Shown here in pieces: positions 8,867 to 18,441 of a stretch of DNA of 64,000 nt. Location: assembly GCF_000717655.1 (NCBI RefSeq), contig NZ_JNZY01000027.1, positions 1 through 64,000 of the forward strand. The letters are read 5' to 3'. The position numbers were made by a program, and so were the translations under genes. The notes under the pieces are model-generated. The model had not been told where the DNA came from. It was given only the letters and a program-made list of their open reading frames with translations, and made no database searches. This DNA comes from Streptomyces katrae (GTDB lineage Bacteria > Actinomycetota > Actinomycetes > Streptomycetales > Streptomycetaceae). Each line of letters begins with the position of its first letter. The first letter of the stretch is position 1.

Positions 8867-8956
8867 CGCGCAGAGATGTCCCAATCTCGCCATGTCCACG
8901 CCCATACTCGGCGCCAACACCCAGCCGCACCCCCCACACACGATCGGAGTGGACTC

Positions 8957-11900
8957 TTGCAGCCCACCAGATGGATGGCTTCCGTGGCGGCCATGGCGCT
9001 GACCGCGAGCCTCGCCGGCACGCTGGCCACCGCAGCATCGGCCTCGGCACAGGCCCGGTCCGCACCCTCCCCGCAGGCCAAGTCCGCCGAGCGCGCGGTC
9101 GCCGCCGCCGACGCGGCGGTCCGCAGCGGTCTCGACACCCTGGTCAACTCACCCCAGCAGCAGTACGACCGGCGCCTGGTCACCCCCTGGGTACAGGACC
9201 TGTACTCCGTCTCCTACGAGCGCAGCTACCGCGGCCTGCCGGTCGTCGGCGGCGACGCGGTCGTCCTCGCCGACGGCGAAGGGCACGTCCGCGCCCTCCA
9301 GTCGGCCACGTCCACCGTGATCGACGTGGCGACCACCCCCTCCGTCACCGCGAAGACGGCCGAGGCCACCTCGCGCGCCGAGCTGGCGAAGGTCGACAAG
9401 GTGCTCGACAGCCGGCTCGTCGTCAAGATCAAGGACGACAAGCCGGTCCTGGCCTGGGAGACCGTCCTCTCCGGCAACACCAGGACGGCGCCCAGCACAC
9501 TGCACGTCTTCGTCGACGCCCGCACCGGCAAGCTCGTCGACCGCCACGACGAGGTCGTGGCCGGCAGCGGCACCAGCAAGTGGAACGGCCCGAACCCGCT
9601 CACCATCTCCACCACCGCCTCGGGCGGCTCGTACTCGTTGCGCGACCCGAACCGGCCCGGTCTGAGCTGCGCGGACTACAGCACCGGCAGCGTGTTCACG
9701 AAGTCCTCGGACACCTGGGGCACGGGCAACGCGACGTCCAGGGAAACCGGCTGTACGGACCTCATGTTCGCCGCCCAGAAGCAGTGGGACATGCTGAGCC
9801 AGTGGCTGGGCCGCAACGGCGTCAGCGGCAACGGCCGCAGCTTCCCGGGCAAGGTGGGCCTGGGCGACCTCAACGCCTATTGGGACGGCAGTTCGGTCAC
9901 CATCGGGCACAACAGCGCCGACGAGTGGATCGCCGGGATCGACGTGGTGGCCCACGAATACGGGCATGCCATCGACTCCAACACCCCCGGTGGCACCAGC
10001 GGCCAGGAGTCCGGGCTCGGCGAGGCCACCGGCGACATCTTCGGCGCGCTGACCGAGGCGTACGCCAACGAGCCGGCCCCGTACGACACTCCGGACTACA
10101 CCGTCGGCGAGATGATCAACCTCCAGGGCAACGGGCCGATCCGGAACATGTACAACCCGCCGGCCGTCAACAACGACCCGGCCTGCTACAGCTCCGCGAT
10201 ACCCGGCACCGAGGTGCACAAGGCCGCGGGTCCGCTGAACCACTGGTTCTACCTGCTGGCCGAGGGCAGCAGCCCGGGCGGCGGCAAGCCGAACAGCCCC
10301 ACCTGCAACCAGTCCACGGTCACCGGCGTGGGCGTGCAGAACGCCGGCAAGATCTTCTACGGCGGCATGCTCCTCAAGACCAGCAGCATGTCCTACAAGA
10401 AGTACCGGACGGCGACCCTCAGCTCCGCCAAGTCGCTCGACCCGACGACCTGCAACCTGTTCACCAGGACCAAGGCCGCCTGGGACGCGATCAGCGTGCC
10501 CGCCCAGTCCGGCGACCCGACCTGTACCCCGAGCGGCCAGAACGACGACTTCTCGATGGCGCTGAACCCGGCGTCGGGCACCGTCCGGCAGGGCGCCTCG
10601 GTCACCACCACCGTGACCACCAACACCACCACCGGACAGGCGCAGCAGGTGACCCTCACGGCCGCCGGCCTGCCGTCCGGAGTGACCGCATCCTTCAACC
10701 CGGCCACCGTGCAGTCCGGCCAGTCCTCGACGCTGACCCTCTCCGCCACGTCCAACGCCGCGCCGGGGTCCTCCACCGTCACGGTCAAGGGCCAGGGCCC
10801 GAGCCTCGCGCACACCGTCGACTACGTCCTCAACGTCGGCAGCACCCAGCCCGGGACCGACCCGCCGAACATCGACGTGGCCAACGTCCAGGCCCACCTC
10901 GCCCAGCTGAACACCATCGCCTCGCAGAACGGCGGCCACCGCCGGGCCGGCAGCGCCGGATACACCCAGTCCGTGGCGTACATCAAGGGCAAGCTGCAGG
11001 CGGCCGGCTTCACCGTCACCGAGCAGAACTGCACCTCCTGCACCTACCCGTCCAGCAACCTGATCGCGGACTGGCCCGGCGGCCCCGCCGACCAGACGGT
11101 CATGTTCGGCGCCCACCTCGACAGCGTCTCCGCGGGTCCGGGCATCAACGACAACGGCTCGGGCTCCGCGACCCTGCTGGAGAACGCTCTCGTCCTCGCG
11201 CAGAAGAACCCCGCCCTGACCAAGCACGTGCGCTTCGCCTGGTGGACCGACGAGGAGCAGGGCCTGAACGGCTCGGAGTTCTACGTGGGCCGGCTCAGCA
11301 GCGCCGAGAAGGCCGCCATCAAGGGCTACTACAACTTCGACATGGTCGGCTCGCCCAACGGCGGCTACTTCATCAACAACGTCAACTCCACCACCGCCGC
11401 ACCGCTGAAGGCGTACTGGACCTCGCTCAACCTCGCCCCCGAGGAGAACACCGAGGGCCAGGGCCGCAGTGACGACTACTCCTTCCAGCAGGGCGGCATC
11501 CCCACCTCCGGCTACGCGGCCGGGGCCAGCGCCCGCAAGACCTCGGCGCAGGCCGCGAAGTGGGGCGGCACCGCGAACGCGGCGTACGACGCCTGCTACC
11601 ACAGCTCCTGCGACACGACCGGCAACATCAACGCGACGGTGCTGGACCGCAGCGCCGACGGGGTCGCCTACGCGATCTGGAAGCAGGCCGTCGGCGGCGA
11701 CACCCCGGCGCAGGACTTCTCGATCGGCACCTCCCCGGCCGCCGGCTCCGCCGCCCCGGGCACCAGCGTCACCTCCACGGTGAACACCACCACCGTCAGC
11801 GGCAGCCCCCAGACGCTCGCCCTGTCGGTCTCCGGCGCCCCGTCCGGCGTGACGGCGACGCTCAGCCCGGCGTCCGTGCAGTCCGGAAGCTCCGCCACGC

Positions 11901-12469
11901 TCACCGTCCAGGTCGGTGCGGGCACGGCGCAGGGCACCTACACCCTGACCGTCACCGGCACGGGCACGGTGGCCCACAGCACCACCTACACCCTGACCGT
12001 CGGCGGCGGGGGGGCGTGCACCCCGCAGCAGGTCGTGGTCAACGGCGGCTTCGAGAGCGGCAGCAGCCCGTGGACCGCCACGGCCGGGGTCATCACCAAC
12101 CAGTCCGGCCAGGTCTCGCACAGCGGCTCGTACATGGCGTGGCTGACCGGCTACGGCACCTCCCACACGGACAGCGCCTCCCAGTCGCTGTCCCTGCCCG
12201 CCGGCTGCGCCACGGCGCGGCTCGCGTTCTACCTGCACATCGACACCGACGAGGACGAGAACGTGGTCTACGACCGGTTCACCGTCTCGGTGGGCGGCCA
12301 GACCCTGGAGACCCTGTCCAACCTGGACGCGGCCCCGGGCTACGTACTCAAGAGCTACGACGTGTCCCGGTTCGCCGGCCAGACCGTCACCCTGAAGTTC
12401 CAGGGCGTGGAGGACCCGTCCCTCCAGACCTCCTTCGTCGTGGACGACGTCACCCTCCAGGCGAGCTGA
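8957..12469 (+). CDS. Secreted double protease: M4 (thermolysin-like) endopeptidase fused to M28 aminopeptidase
   Basis: 1170 residues from TTG 8957, chosen because GGAG sits 7 bases upstream; ATG 8972 is an alternative. Order: signal peptide (1-32), FTP/PepSY propeptide (about 70-200), M4 catalytic domain with HEYGH 333-337, third ligand E356 in GEATGD, and H421 in EVHKAAG, M4 C-terminal helices to about 515, an Ig-like repeat (530-628), an M28 domain, a second Ig-like repeat (918-1016), and a jelly-roll-like C-terminus. M28 ligands H720, D732, E767, D795 and H882 keep exactly the spacing of the Streptomyces griseus aminopeptidase (85, 97, 132, 160, 247), with E766 as base. Both sites look active, so one chain would cut proteins internally and trim N-termini. 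Confidence 0.93.
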   Translation: MQPTRWMASVAAMALTASLAGTLATAASASAQARSAPSPQAKSAERAVAAADAAVRSGLDTLVNSPQQQYDRRLVTPWVQDLYSVSYERSYRGLPVVGGDAVVLADGEGHVRALQSATSTVIDVATTPSVTAKTAEATSRAELAKVDKVLDSRLVVKIKDDKPVLAWETVLSGNTRTAPSTLHVFVDARTGKLVDRHDEVVAGSGTSKWNGPNPLTISTTASGGSYSLRDPNRPGLSCADYSTGSVFTKSSDTWGTGNATSRETGCTDLMFAAQKQWDMLSQWLGRNGVSGNGRSFPGKVGLGDLNAYWDGSSVTIGHNSADEWIAGIDVVAHEYGHAIDSNTPGGTSGQESGLGEATGDIFGALTEAYANEPAPYDTPDYTVGEMINLQGNGPIRNMYNPPAVNNDPACYSSAIPGTEVHKAAGPLNHWFYLLAEGSSPGGGKPNSPTCNQSTVTGVGVQNAGKIFYGGMLLKTSSMSYKKYRTATLSSAKSLDPTTCNLFTRTKAAWDAISVPAQSGDPTCTPSGQNDDFSMALNPASGTVRQGASVTTTVTTNTTTGQAQQVTLTAAGLPSGVTASFNPATVQSGQSSTLTLSATSNAAPGSSTVTVKGQGPSLAHTVDYVLNVGSTQPGTDPPNIDVANVQAHLAQLNTIASQNGGHRRAGSAGYTQSVAYIKGKLQAAGFTVTEQNCTSCTYPSSNLIADWPGGPADQTVMFGAHLDSVSAGPGINDNGSGSATLLENALVLAQKNPALTKHVRFAWWTDEEQGLNGSEFYVGRLSSAEKAAIKGYYNFDMVGSPNGGYFINNVNSTTAAPLKAYWTSLNLAPEENTEGQGRSDDYSFQQGGIPTSGYAAGASARKTSAQAAKWGGTANAAYDACYHSSCDTTGNINATVLDRSADGVAYAIWKQAVGGDTPAQDFSIGTSPAAGSAAPGTSVTSTVNTTTVSGSPQTLALSVSGAPSGVTATLSPASVQSGSSATLTVQVGAGTAQGTYTLTVTGTGTVAHSTTYTLTVGGGGACTPQQVVVNGGFESGSSPWTATAGVITNQSGQVSHSGSYMAWLTGYGTSHTDSASQSLSLPAGCATARLAFYLHIDTDEDENVVYDRFTVSVGGQTLETLSNLDAAPGYVLKSYDVSRFAGQTVTLKFQGVEDPSLQTSFVVDDVTLQAS

Positions 12470-12489
12470 CGCCCGCCTGATCCCCTCCC

Positions 12490-12532
12490 GAGCGGCATGT
12501 TCCCCGGCTTCACGGCCGGGGGCGTGCCGCTC
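12490..12532. terminator. Hairpin after the double protease
   Basis: Arms GAGCGGCATG (12490-12499) and CGTGCCGCTC (12523-12532; one G-T pair) enclose a second paired block CCCCGGC/GCCGGGG. It separates the protease gene from the convergent small gene at 12553. Confidence 0.75.
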
Positions 12533-12552
12533 GGCCGCGTCGCCGCCGGGCG

Positions 12553-12831
12553 TCAGTAGTGGCGCGGGGACATGACCTGGGGGTCGGCGTCCGGGGACTC
12601 GAGGACGCAGCGCGGCAGGCCCGGACCGGGTGTCGCGCGGACGGACACCGGCATCGGCGGCTCGGTCGGCAACTCCACCTGCACGGTGACGGGCCGGTCG
12701 TGGTGCGTGGTGCCGTGTCCGGTCTCCTTGCCGTCGACCAGGATGTCCACCTCGACGTGGTGGCCGGTCTCGACGGTGGCACTGACGGAGTGCCCCGCGT
12801 GCTCGATGTGGAAATGATGGCGTCGTCTCAT
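12553..12831 (-). CDS. Small His-rich protein of unknown function
   Basis: 92 residues, ATG 12831 preceded by GGAGG about 6 bases upstream. Thirteen or so histidines, many in the first half (RRRHHFHIEHAGH, TGHHVEV, TTHHDRP), alternate with beta-strand-like stretches; there is a single Cys, no signal peptide and no membrane segment. The pattern could bind a metal or simply be a small beta-sandwich. I do not recognise the family. It converges with the protease gene and is divergent from the VWA gene. Confidence 0.7.
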   Translation of the reverse strand: MRRRHHFHIEHAGHSVSATVETGHHVEVDILVDGKETGHGTTHHDRPVTVQVELPTEPPMPVSVRATPGPGLPRCVLESPDADPQVMSPRHY

Positions 12832-12947
12832 GAGATCGCCTCCGTCGGGGCACTGCGAACCGGCCCCCCGTCCAGCGTAAGCGCGGCCGCCGCCGACAGC
12901 AGGTCGACCGCGGTGGCGCCGGGGCGGGCGGGGTTCCCCGGAGCGGT

Positions 12948-12976
12948 TTGGTTTGGGGGTGGATCCTCAATACGAT
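12948..12976 (+). promoter_or_regulatory. Promoter TTGGTT-N17-TACGAT for a leaderless VWA transcript
   Basis: TTGGTT 12948-12953 and TACGAT 12971-12976 with a 17-base spacer. The -10 ends 6 bases before ATG 12983, the spacing expected when transcription starts at the A of the start codon. This, and the lack of any SD, decide the VWA start. Confidence 0.6.
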
Positions 12977-12982
12977 CCGGCG

Positions 12983-14260
12983 ATGATCACAAGAAAATGG
13001 GTGGCGGCCGGGGCCTGCGGCCTGTTGGCCACTCTGGCGGTCGGGCTCTTCCCGGCGAATGCCGCCGCCGGCGAACCGGTGGCGAAGGAGTCCCCCAAGG
13101 TCGAGCTGGTCCTCGACGTCAGCGGCTCGATGCGGGCGACCGACATCGACGGCAAGTCGCGGATGGCCGCGGCGAAGCAGGCCTTCAACGAGGTGCTGGA
13201 CGCCACGCCGGACGAGGTACAGCTCGGGATACGGACCCTCGGGGCCACCTATCCCGGTGACGACCGGCAGCTCGGCTGCAAGGACACCAAGCAGCTCTAC
13301 CCGGTCGGCAAGCTCGACCGGACCGAGGCGAAAACGGCGGTGGCCACCCTGGCCCCCACCGGCTGGACGCCCATCGGGCCCGCCCTCCTGGGCGCGGCCG
13401 AGGACCTCAAGGGCGGCAACGCGACCCGGCGGATCGTGCTCATCACCGACGGCGAGGACACCTGCGCCCCGCTCGACCCGTGCGAGGTGGCGCGGGACAT
13501 CGCGGCCCAGGGCATCCACCTGGTCATCGACACGCTCGGGCTCGTCCCGGACGCCAAGACGCGCAACCAGCTGATCTGCATCGCCGAGGCAACCGGCGGC
13601 ACCTACACCTCCGTTCAGCACACCGCCGAGCTCTCCGGCCGCGTCAAGCAGCTGGTGGACCGTGCGGCCACCCCGGTCGTCACCCCGGTGGCGACCGAGG
13701 GCGCAAAGCAGTGCGCGGGCGCCCCGCAGCTCGGCCCGGGCCTCTACACCGACCGTGAGACGTTCGGCGAGCACCGCTGGTACCGGGTGGACGTCAAGCC
13801 CGGCCAGGAGCTGCGCGCTTCGGTGAGCATCGCCGCCGACCGCGCCGTCAACAACGACTACGGCGTCATGCTGCGTGCGACGACCGTGCACGGGCGGGAG
13901 ATCGTCCGCGGCTCGGAGGCGGGCGACGGACGCACCGACGTGATCTCCGCCGGCCTGCGCTACCCGAAGGCCGAGCTCGACTCCGACGCCGACGAGGACG
14001 GCAAGGCGGCGGTGGAGACCGTCTGCCTGCAGATCAGCAACTCCTTCTCGGCGCCCGCCTCCGTCAAGACCGCCCCGGGCCTGCCCGTGGAGCTCACCAT
14101 CGACGTGGTCGACGGGCCCGACGACGCGTCCGACGCGGCGGCGTTCGGCCTCGGCCGCGGCTGGTGGCTGCTCGGCGTGCTGGTGCTCGCCGGTCTCGTC
14201 GCCGGTCTGCTGTGGGGCTGGATCTCCCGCTGGCGTATCTCGGTCTGGAGGACCAACTGA
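12983..14260 (+). CDS. Membrane-anchored von Willebrand factor A (VWA) domain protein
   Basis: 425 residues. Signal peptide 1-29 (LLATLAVGLFPANAAAG), VWA domain about 38-225 with an intact MIDAS motif D45-x-S47-x-S49 (DVSGS) and a later TDGEDTC acidic loop, then a beta-rich domain, and a C-terminal transmembrane helix (GWWLLGVLVLAGLVAGLLWG) with a short cytoplasmic tail. It should sit on the outer face of the membrane and bind a partner through a divalent metal. Its TGA overlaps the next ATG (TGATG), so the two proteins are translationally coupled and probably work together. Confidence 0.85.
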   Translation: MITRKWVAAGACGLLATLAVGLFPANAAAGEPVAKESPKVELVLDVSGSMRATDIDGKSRMAAAKQAFNEVLDATPDEVQLGIRTLGATYPGDDRQLGCKDTKQLYPVGKLDRTEAKTAVATLAPTGWTPIGPALLGAAEDLKGGNATRRIVLITDGEDTCAPLDPCEVARDIAAQGIHLVIDTLGLVPDAKTRNQLICIAEATGGTYTSVQHTAELSGRVKQLVDRAATPVVTPVATEGAKQCAGAPQLGPGLYTDRETFGEHRWYRVDVKPGQELRASVSIAADRAVNNDYGVMLRATTVHGREIVRGSEAGDGRTDVISAGLRYPKAELDSDADEDGKAAVETVCLQISNSFSAPASVKTAPGLPVELTIDVVDGPDDASDAAAFGLGRGWWLLGVLVLAGLVAGLLWGWISRWRISVWRTN

Positions 14261-15090
14261 TGCGTACCGTAAGCATGCTGACCGCCGCAGCCCTCGCCGT
14301 CGGCGGTGTGCTCGGCCTGGCCGGCGCGGCCGCGGCGGACACCCCGTCGGCGAGCGCGAGCCCGAGCTCCGGCGGCAAGGCGTCCGGGCCGACCGAGGCG
14401 GGCACCGCGTTCCGTACCGCCACGGCGATCCAGCCGGGCAGGCGGGCCACGGCCGACGCGTCCACCGGTGACTACCTGTACTGGGTGGTCCCGCTGGACT
14501 CGGGGCAGCGGGCCACGGTGAAGGCCACGGTGAAACTGCCTCCGGCGGCGAACCGGCACGGCGCCTCGACCTGGCAGCTCGACGTCTACGACGGGCTGCG
14601 CCGCCGCCAGGCGTGCACGTACGGAACGCAGCAGGCCGCGGCGGCCAAGGAGGCCGCCTCGGTCGAGCTGTCCTGCACCCTGCGCACCGTCCGCCCGGGA
14701 GCCGAGCCCTGGGCCGACGACCCGCTCCCCGGCAGCTACTACGTCCGCCTGACGGTCGTCGGCGTGGCGGAGGAGGACCTCGGTCTTCCGGTACGGGCCG
14801 AGGTCGAGGCCGTCACCCGGGACACGGGAGGCGCCTACGCGGTGGACGGCGCCTTGGCGGCGCCGCTCGTACCCGGCATCGGCAAGACCGCCCAGGCGGC
14901 CTCGGGGAGTCCGGCGAAGCCGCAGCCCGCGGCGGTCGGCGAGCCGGCCGACGGCTGGTCCGGCGGCCGCTGGTCCGACCGCTGGGTCTGGACCGCGGCG
15001 GGCGGACTGCTCGGCGCCCTCGCCGGCATCTTCGGGTACTCCCTCACCCGCGGCAGGGGCCGCCCCACCCGGGTCCCGCCCCACGCATGA
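14260..15090 (+). CDS. Secreted, C-terminally anchored partner of the VWA protein
   Basis: 276 residues from ATG 14260, one base inside the VWA stop; GGAGG lies 8 bases upstream. A signal peptide (1-26) is followed by a Ser/Gly linker, a beta-rich domain with two cysteines (QACTYG and VELSCTL), an Ala/Pro linker, and a C-terminal helix (WTAAGGLLGALAGIFGYSL) with a basic tail. The layout matches the upstream VWA protein: ectodomain, single membrane anchor, positive tail. Function unknown; the coupling suggests a two-part cell-surface complex. A 13-bp hairpin ends the unit. Confidence 0.75.
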   Translation: MRTVSMLTAAALAVGGVLGLAGAAAADTPSASASPSSGGKASGPTEAGTAFRTATAIQPGRRATADASTGDYLYWVVPLDSGQRATVKATVKLPPAANRHGASTWQLDVYDGLRRRQACTYGTQQAAAAKEAASVELSCTLRTVRPGAEPWADDPLPGSYYVRLTVVGVAEEDLGLPVRAEVEAVTRDTGGAYAVDGALAAPLVPGIGKTAQAASGSPAKPQPAAVGEPADGWSGGRWSDRWVWTAAGGLLGALAGIFGYSLTRGRGRPTRVPPHA

Positions 15091-15096
15091 CCACCC

Positions 15097-15127
15097 CGGC
15101 GGCCACGGCACCCCGCCGTGGCCGCCG
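15097..15127. terminator. 13-bp hairpin between convergent units
   Basis: CGGCGGCCACGGC (15097-15109) pairs with 15115-15127 around a 5-base loop, between the VWA-partner stop and the DUF4097 stop. Confidence 0.8.
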
Positions 15128-15160
15128 CCGTCCGGGCGTGGGCCCGTGAGGGCACGGCTC

Positions 15161-15979
15161 TCAGTAGGCCGCCTCGGCACGGCCCGAGTCCGCCGAGATG
15201 TCCAGCCGGCCCGGCGCTGCGGGGTCGTGCATACCGGGGGCGACGTCGCAGCGGCCCGTCCCCGCCCGGTCCGTGACCCGGAACCGGGTGGCTGCGGGCA
15301 CGGTGAGCCGGAGGTGGCCCGCGCCCGCCCGGGCGGTGACCTGCTGCGGCGGGGCGACGAAGCGGGCGACGGCCGAACCCGCCCCGGCCCGGAGGTCGGC
15401 CTGCGGCGAGCTGAGGCCCGAGGCTTCGAGCGAGCCGGAGCCGATGCTCGCCCGCAGCGGTCCGCGCAGCGCGGTCAGCCGGAGCTGACCGGCACCGACC
15501 TCGGCATCGACGGCGCCGGCCAGCCCGCTGATGTCCACCGTGCCGGAGCCCGCGCTCACCTTCACCGGAATGCCGGCGGGCACGGTGACGCCCAGGTCGA
15601 CCGAGCAGCCGAGGCCTGATTCCACGACCGCCCCGACCGCCGGGCAGCGCGGCGTCAGCTTCAGGGTGTCGCCGAGCCAGCTCTCCTCTATCTCCGGAGC
15701 GGTGAGCGACCAGCGCACCTCGGCCCGGTAGACCACCTGCCGGTCGGAGCGGGGGGTGACGCGTACGTCGGCGCCGCCCGCTTCGATCTCCACGGCGGCC
15801 ACCGGCCGTTCGCCGCTGCCACCGCTCAGCGTCCCGCTCTCGGTGGACGTGTACGCCCAGACCTGCCAGGCGGCCGGGGCGACGACGAAGACGGCGCTCA
15901 GGACCGCGGCCACGATCCACGCCAACCGCTGCGGACGCCAACCGCCTGCGTCGCCGCTTCCGCCGCCGCCTCCGCTCAC
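15161..15979 (-). CDS. Membrane-anchored DUF4097-like beta-helix protein
   Basis: 272 residues. The GTG at 15979 overlaps the TGA of the response regulator gene (GTGA), which fixes the start. After a Gly-rich N-terminus comes one transmembrane helix (AWIVAAVLSAVFVVAPAAWQVW, about 18-38), then an exported domain of short repeats such as VSAGSGTVDISGLAG, VDAEVGAGQLRLTAL and RASIGSGSLEASGL, the pattern of DUF4097/DUF2807 beta-helices. Such proteins often accompany LiaRS/VraRS-like two-component systems that watch the envelope. Third gene of the operon with the kinase and regulator; it may be an output or a modulator of the sensor. Confidence 0.75.
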   Translation of the reverse strand: MSGGGGGSGDAGGWRPQRLAWIVAAVLSAVFVVAPAAWQVWAYTSTESGTLSGGSGERPVAAVEIEAGGADVRVTPRSDRQVVYRAEVRWSLTAPEIEESWLGDTLKLTPRCPAVGAVVESGLGCSVDLGVTVPAGIPVKVSAGSGTVDISGLAGAVDAEVGAGQLRLTALRGPLRASIGSGSLEASGLSSPQADLRAGAGSAVARFVAPPQQVTARAGAGHLRLTVPAATRFRVTDRAGTGRCDVAPGMHDPAAPGRLDISADSGRAEAAY

Positions 15980-16626
15980 GAGGTCCCGTCCAGGAAGCGC
16001 AGCACCGCCAGCACCCGCCGGTGGTCGCCGTCGGCCTGCGGCAGGTCGAGCTTGGCGAGGATGTTGTTGATGTGCTTGGCGACCGCGCTCTCGCTGATGA
16101 CGAGCTGCGCCGCGATCCCCGCGTTGGAACGCCCCTCGGCCATCAGCGCGAGCACCTCCCGCTCGCGCGGGGTGAGCCGCTCCAACGGGTCGATGCCCCC
16201 GCGGCGCAGCAGCAGCTGCGAGACGACCTGCGGGTCGAGCGCGGTGCCGCCGGCCGCGACCCGCTTGAGGGCGTCGATGAACTCCTCGACATCGGCGACC
16301 CGTTGCTTGAGCAGGTAGCCGATGCCCCCGGTCCGGCCGGCCAGCAGATCGGCGGCGTAGCGCTCCTCCACGTACTGGGACAGCAGCAGCACCGAGGTCC
16401 CGGGCCACTGCCGGCGGATCATCAGGGCGGCGCGCACGCCCTCGTCGGTGAAGCCGGGCGGCATGCGGACGTCGACCAGGGCCAGGTCGGGCCGGTGTTC
16501 GGCAACGGCGGCGAGCAGGGCCTCGGCGTCCCCCGTCTCGGCGGCCACCTCGAATCCGGCCATTTCGAGGACCTTGACCAGTCCTATTCGCAGCAGCACC
16601 GAATCCTCGGCGATCACAGCCCGCAC
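15976..16626 (-). CDS. Two-component response regulator, NarL/FixJ family
   Basis: 216 residues. I prefer GTG 16626, 13 bases inside the kinase gene, because it keeps the first receiver strand (RAVIAED); GTG 16617 would give a GTGA overlap but cut that strand. Receiver domain with acidic pair E7-D8, phospho-acceptor D52 in LVDVRMPP, and the switch Lys in YLLKQR; LuxR-type HTH at the C-terminus (LTPREREVLALMAEGRSNAGIAAQL in part). It should be phosphorylated by the upstream kinase. Confidence 0.92.
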   Translation of the reverse strand: MRAVIAEDSVLLRIGLVKVLEMAGFEVAAETGDAEALLAAVAEHRPDLALVDVRMPPGFTDEGVRAALMIRRQWPGTSVLLLSQYVEERYAADLLAGRTGGIGYLLKQRVADVEEFIDALKRVAAGGTALDPQVVSQLLLRRGGIDPLERLTPREREVLALMAEGRSNAGIAAQLVISESAVAKHINNILAKLDLPQADGDHRRVLAVLRFLDGTS

Positions 16627-17861
16627 GGCAGCTCCACAGTCACGACGGTCGGGCCCCCGTGGGGGCTGTTGATCAGGATGGTTCCGTCGACCGACCCTAC
16701 GCGTTTGCGCAGGCCCACCAGCCCGGTGCCGCGGGCCGGGTCCGCGCCGCCCACCCCGTCGTCGGTGACGGTGATGCGCAGCAGGCCGGCGTCCCGGCGG
16801 GCCTCCACGCGGCAGCGTGAGGCCTGGGCGTGCTTGGCGACGTTGGCGAGGGCTTCGGAGACGACGAAGTAGGCGACCGCCTCGACGGTGGGACCGGGCC
16901 GGTCCGCCAGTTCCACGGTCAGTTCGACGGGCAGGGGCGCCCGGGCCGCGATCCCGGAGAGGGCCGCGTCGAGTCCCCGGTCCTCCAGGACGGCCGGATG
17001 CAGGCCGCGTACCAGGCTGTTGAGCTCCTCGATGGCCTCTTTGGCCTCGCGGTGGGCCTCGTCGATCACGGCCTTCGCCTCGGGTGGCAGGTCGGTGAGG
17101 GTGGCGCGGGCGATCCCGAGGTTCATGGCGAGGGCGACCAGGCGCTGCTGGGCGCCGTCGTGCAAGTCGCGTTCGATCCGGCGGCGTTCGAGGTCGGCGG
17201 CGTCGAGGACGCCGGCCCGGCTCTCGGCGAGGTCTTCGACGCGGCGCTCCAGCTCCTTGGCCCGGTTGGGTCCGAGGAGGGCGGCCGCGGCGAAGGCGTC
17301 GAGCCGGGCCAGGGCGGCGGCCGCCCAGGGGGTGGCCGCCAGGAGCAGGGCGCCGAGCACGGTGACGACGTCGTAGCCCTGGGTCCAGCCCGGGTCGCGG
17401 TCCCCGACGGGCAGCAGCCACGACCAGGCGTACACGGTGACCCCGGCGACCCCGCACGCCCAGGCGAGGACGATCAGGGCCCCGCCGGATCCGGCGAGCG
17501 GGCTGACGAGCAGGTGGTACCCGTACTGCCGCCATGTCGACTCGGAGCGCAGCCGTTCGAGCAGCCCGCGCGGATGCAGCGGCCGGTGCGCGTACCCGAC
17601 GGCGGGTATCTCCAGCTCCACCAGCTCCCGGAACCGGCTGCGTTGGAGCAGGGTGAGCAGCGGGCTCACGAGCAGCATCAGGAGCAGGGCGGCCGCCGCG
17701 CGGCCCGGCGCCACGACCACGCAGGTGAAAGCGGCCACGGCGGGCAGGGCCGTCGGGATCCCGGCGACGGTGAAGGCGGTGCTGCGCCAGGCCCACGCCG
17801 ACCAGGGAGCGTGGGCGGCGATCCAGCTGGTGGTGCGCTGCAGCGTCCCGGAAAGTCCCAT
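16614..17861 (-). CDS. Two-component sensor histidine kinase, NarL-type (HisKA_3)
   Basis: 415 residues from ATG 17861. Several hydrophobic helices (about 30-72 and 118-185) form the membrane sensor; an N-terminal sensor domain of the DUF7134-like kind found in such kinases replaces any large extracellular loop. The dimerisation box is ERRRIERDLHDGAQQR with the phosphorylated H234, and the HATPase part has the VSEALANVAKHA N-box and the DDGVGGADP G-box. It passes phosphate to the overlapping regulator gene. The small divergent membrane gene at 18040 shares its promoter region. Confidence 0.92.
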   Translation of the reverse strand: MGLSGTLQRTTSWIAAHAPWSAWAWRSTAFTVAGIPTALPAVAAFTCVVVAPGRAAAALLLMLLVSPLLTLLQRSRFRELVELEIPAVGYAHRPLHPRGLLERLRSESTWRQYGYHLLVSPLAGSGGALIVLAWACGVAGVTVYAWSWLLPVGDRDPGWTQGYDVVTVLGALLLAATPWAAAALARLDAFAAAALLGPNRAKELERRVEDLAESRAGVLDAADLERRRIERDLHDGAQQRLVALAMNLGIARATLTDLPPEAKAVIDEAHREAKEAIEELNSLVRGLHPAVLEDRGLDAALSGIAARAPLPVELTVELADRPGPTVEAVAYFVVSEALANVAKHAQASRCRVEARRDAGLLRITVTDDGVGGADPARGTGLVGLRKRVGSVDGTILINSPHGGPTVVTVELPCGL

Positions 17862-18039
17862 GCCCGTACGGTAATCGCACTGGTCAGAGCCGTACCACCA
17901 CCCTGGTGCTTGCCCGGTGGTGCAGCCAGTGCCACCCCCGGTCCGGACAGTGCCGCTACTGATTTCGCCCTCCCGCGCGACCAGAGTGGTCGCCGTGCCC
18001 GGAGGACGGACCACCGGGGCCGGAAGGAGCTCCACCGCC

Positions 18040-18441
18040 ATGACCCTCGTCGCCCCGCGCTTCCCCGCCCGCCGTACGCCCCGGCTGGCCATGCTGCTCA
18101 GCGGCGCCGGAGTGGCGCTCCTGCCCTGGATGGCGGTGCTGGCGAAGACGCTGCCGCAGACCGCGGAGGTCTCCAACTGGTCCACCGCCTGGATCGGGCT
18201 GGACGCCGTGCTGGCCGCCGGACTCGGCGGTACGGGCCTGCTGCTGAGGCGGCACGATGCCCGCGCGGCGCCCCTGGCCGCGGCGACGGCCGCGCTGCTG
18301 GTGATGGACGCCTGGTTCGACGTGACGACCTCGGCTCCGGGCAGCGCCCGGGCGACGGCCCTGGCCCTGGCGGTGTGCGCGGAACTGCCGCTCGCGGCGG
18401 CGTGCGCGGTGGTGGCGGCCCGCCGCCCGCACGAGGCCTAA
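18040..18441 (+). CDS. Small four-helix membrane protein
   Basis: 133 residues from ATG 18040, with GGAAGGAG ten bases upstream. Four hydrophobic stretches (about 18-35, 47-65, 78-92, 105-125) and short polar loops; basic N-terminus. No family recognised. It is divergent from the histidine kinase gene and could be a co-sensor or a target, but that rests on position alone. Its TAA shares bases with the TAG of the gene on the other strand (CTAA, 18438-18441). Confidence 0.75.
   Translation: MTLVAPRFPARRTPRLAMLLSGAGVALLPWMAVLAKTLPQTAEVSNWSTAWIGLDAVLAAGLGGTGLLLRRHDARAAPLAAATAALLVMDAWFDVTTSAPGSARATALALAVCAELPLAAACAVVAARRPHEA

Noticed and set aside
9149..13891. A 1580-codon open frame on the minus strand
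   Set aside because: It lies opposite the double protease and VWA genes, whose domains and active sites are unmistakable. Long antisense frames are an artefact of GC-rich third positions. Its Gly/Arg/Val/Ala composition has no recognisable domain.
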